A DNA stretch of 14,112 bases, from positions 1 through 14,112 of the forward strand of contig JALGZU010000030.1 of assembly GCA_025774735.1 (NCBI GenBank). The letters are read 5' to 3'. Made by a program: the position numbers and the translations under genes. Below are positions 14,067 to 14,112 of this stretch, one piece after another; the first letter of the stretch is position 1, and the number at the start of each line of letters is the position of its first letter. The DNA is from a candidate division LCP-89 bacterium (GTDB taxonomy: Bacteria; Electryoneota; B3-LCP). The notes beneath the pieces were generated by a model, which was given only the letters and a program-made list of their open reading frames with translations, was not told the DNA's origin and did no database searches.

Positions 14067-14077
14067 GATCTTAAGCC

Positions 14078-14112
14078 ATGAGTAGACAAACAAAGATGGT
14101 ACGGGCACTTTC
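14078..14112 (+). CDS. Cassette 4: start of a gene cut by the window edge
   Basis: ATG at 14078, 11 nt after the attC3 core, opens MSRQTKMVRAL and stays open to the edge. With only 11 complete codons nothing can be said of its function. Position and orientation match the preceding cassettes. Confidence 0.45.
   Translation, partial: MSRQTKMVRAL

Larger units (their letters stand above)
12236..14112 (+). mobile_element. Integron-type gene cassette array (three complete cassettes, fourth cut by the edge)
   Basis: Three AT-rich genes in the same orientation are each followed by a 74-75 bp GC-rich attC site with RYYYAAC-type and GTTRRRY-type cores. Using the G|TT cleavage convention, the cassettes run 12236-12859, 12860-13350, 13351-14060 and 14061 onward. 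The attC sites resemble one another strongly (attC2 and attC3 most), as in chromosomal arrays. No IntI gene is present in the window on the 5' side, so this may be a cluster of attC sites lacking integron-integrase. Confidence 0.88.

Overview
The window reads as a chromosomal accessory region of an environmental Gram-negative bacterium: there are lipoprotein-type signals, a sigma-54 enhancer-binding protein, a multi-domain hybrid histidine kinase and an integron-type cassette array. The phylum cannot be fixed from the sequence. Base composition is a mosaic. The kinase block is moderate in GC, the blocks around 4.0-9.0 kb and 9.0-11.0 kb are GC-rich, and the cassette genes after 12.2 kb are strikingly AT-rich between very GC-rich attC sites. 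The region therefore looks assembled by repeated acquisition.

Layout: (1) 1-2424, minus strand, the first 808 codons of a membrane GAF-PAS hybrid histidine kinase whose 3' end lies outside the window. (2) 2750-3263, two small unrecognised plus-strand genes, converging on (3) a compact 194-aa tyrosine recombinase (3298-3882, minus). (4) 4052-5806, a compact operon PadR repressor - HAAS membrane protein - DUF4097-like exported protein, with a perfect 20-bp palindrome in its promoter, followed by (5) an S41-type lipoprotein peptidase (5926-7200). (6) 7333-8976, an insertion sequence with imperfect terminal inverted repeats and a DD(35)E transposase that seems to be cut short by a TGA codon. (7) 9059-10993, a GAF-PAS-AAA+-Fis sigma-54 activator. 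(8) 11218-11877, the three-helix membrane part of a Popeye-like protein without its cyclic-nucleotide domain, then a gene-poor stretch with several palindromes. (9) From about 12236 to the right edge, an integron-type gene cassette array: three complete cassettes, three 74-75 bp attC sites and the start of a fourth cassette.

The array is the most interesting part. The three attC sites share the RYYYAAC...GTTRRRY core pair, a folded GC-rich stem and a conserved unpaired A. All three cassette genes point the same way and encode small proteins with N-terminal export or anchoring segments and no recognised function. No integron integrase is present where it would be expected, so in this window the array looks like an attC cluster lacking IntI, unless the integrase lies beyond the edge. 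In cassette 2 the attC recombination core overlaps the ribosome binding site, the likely initiation codon is not ATG, and the gene ends inside the following attC.
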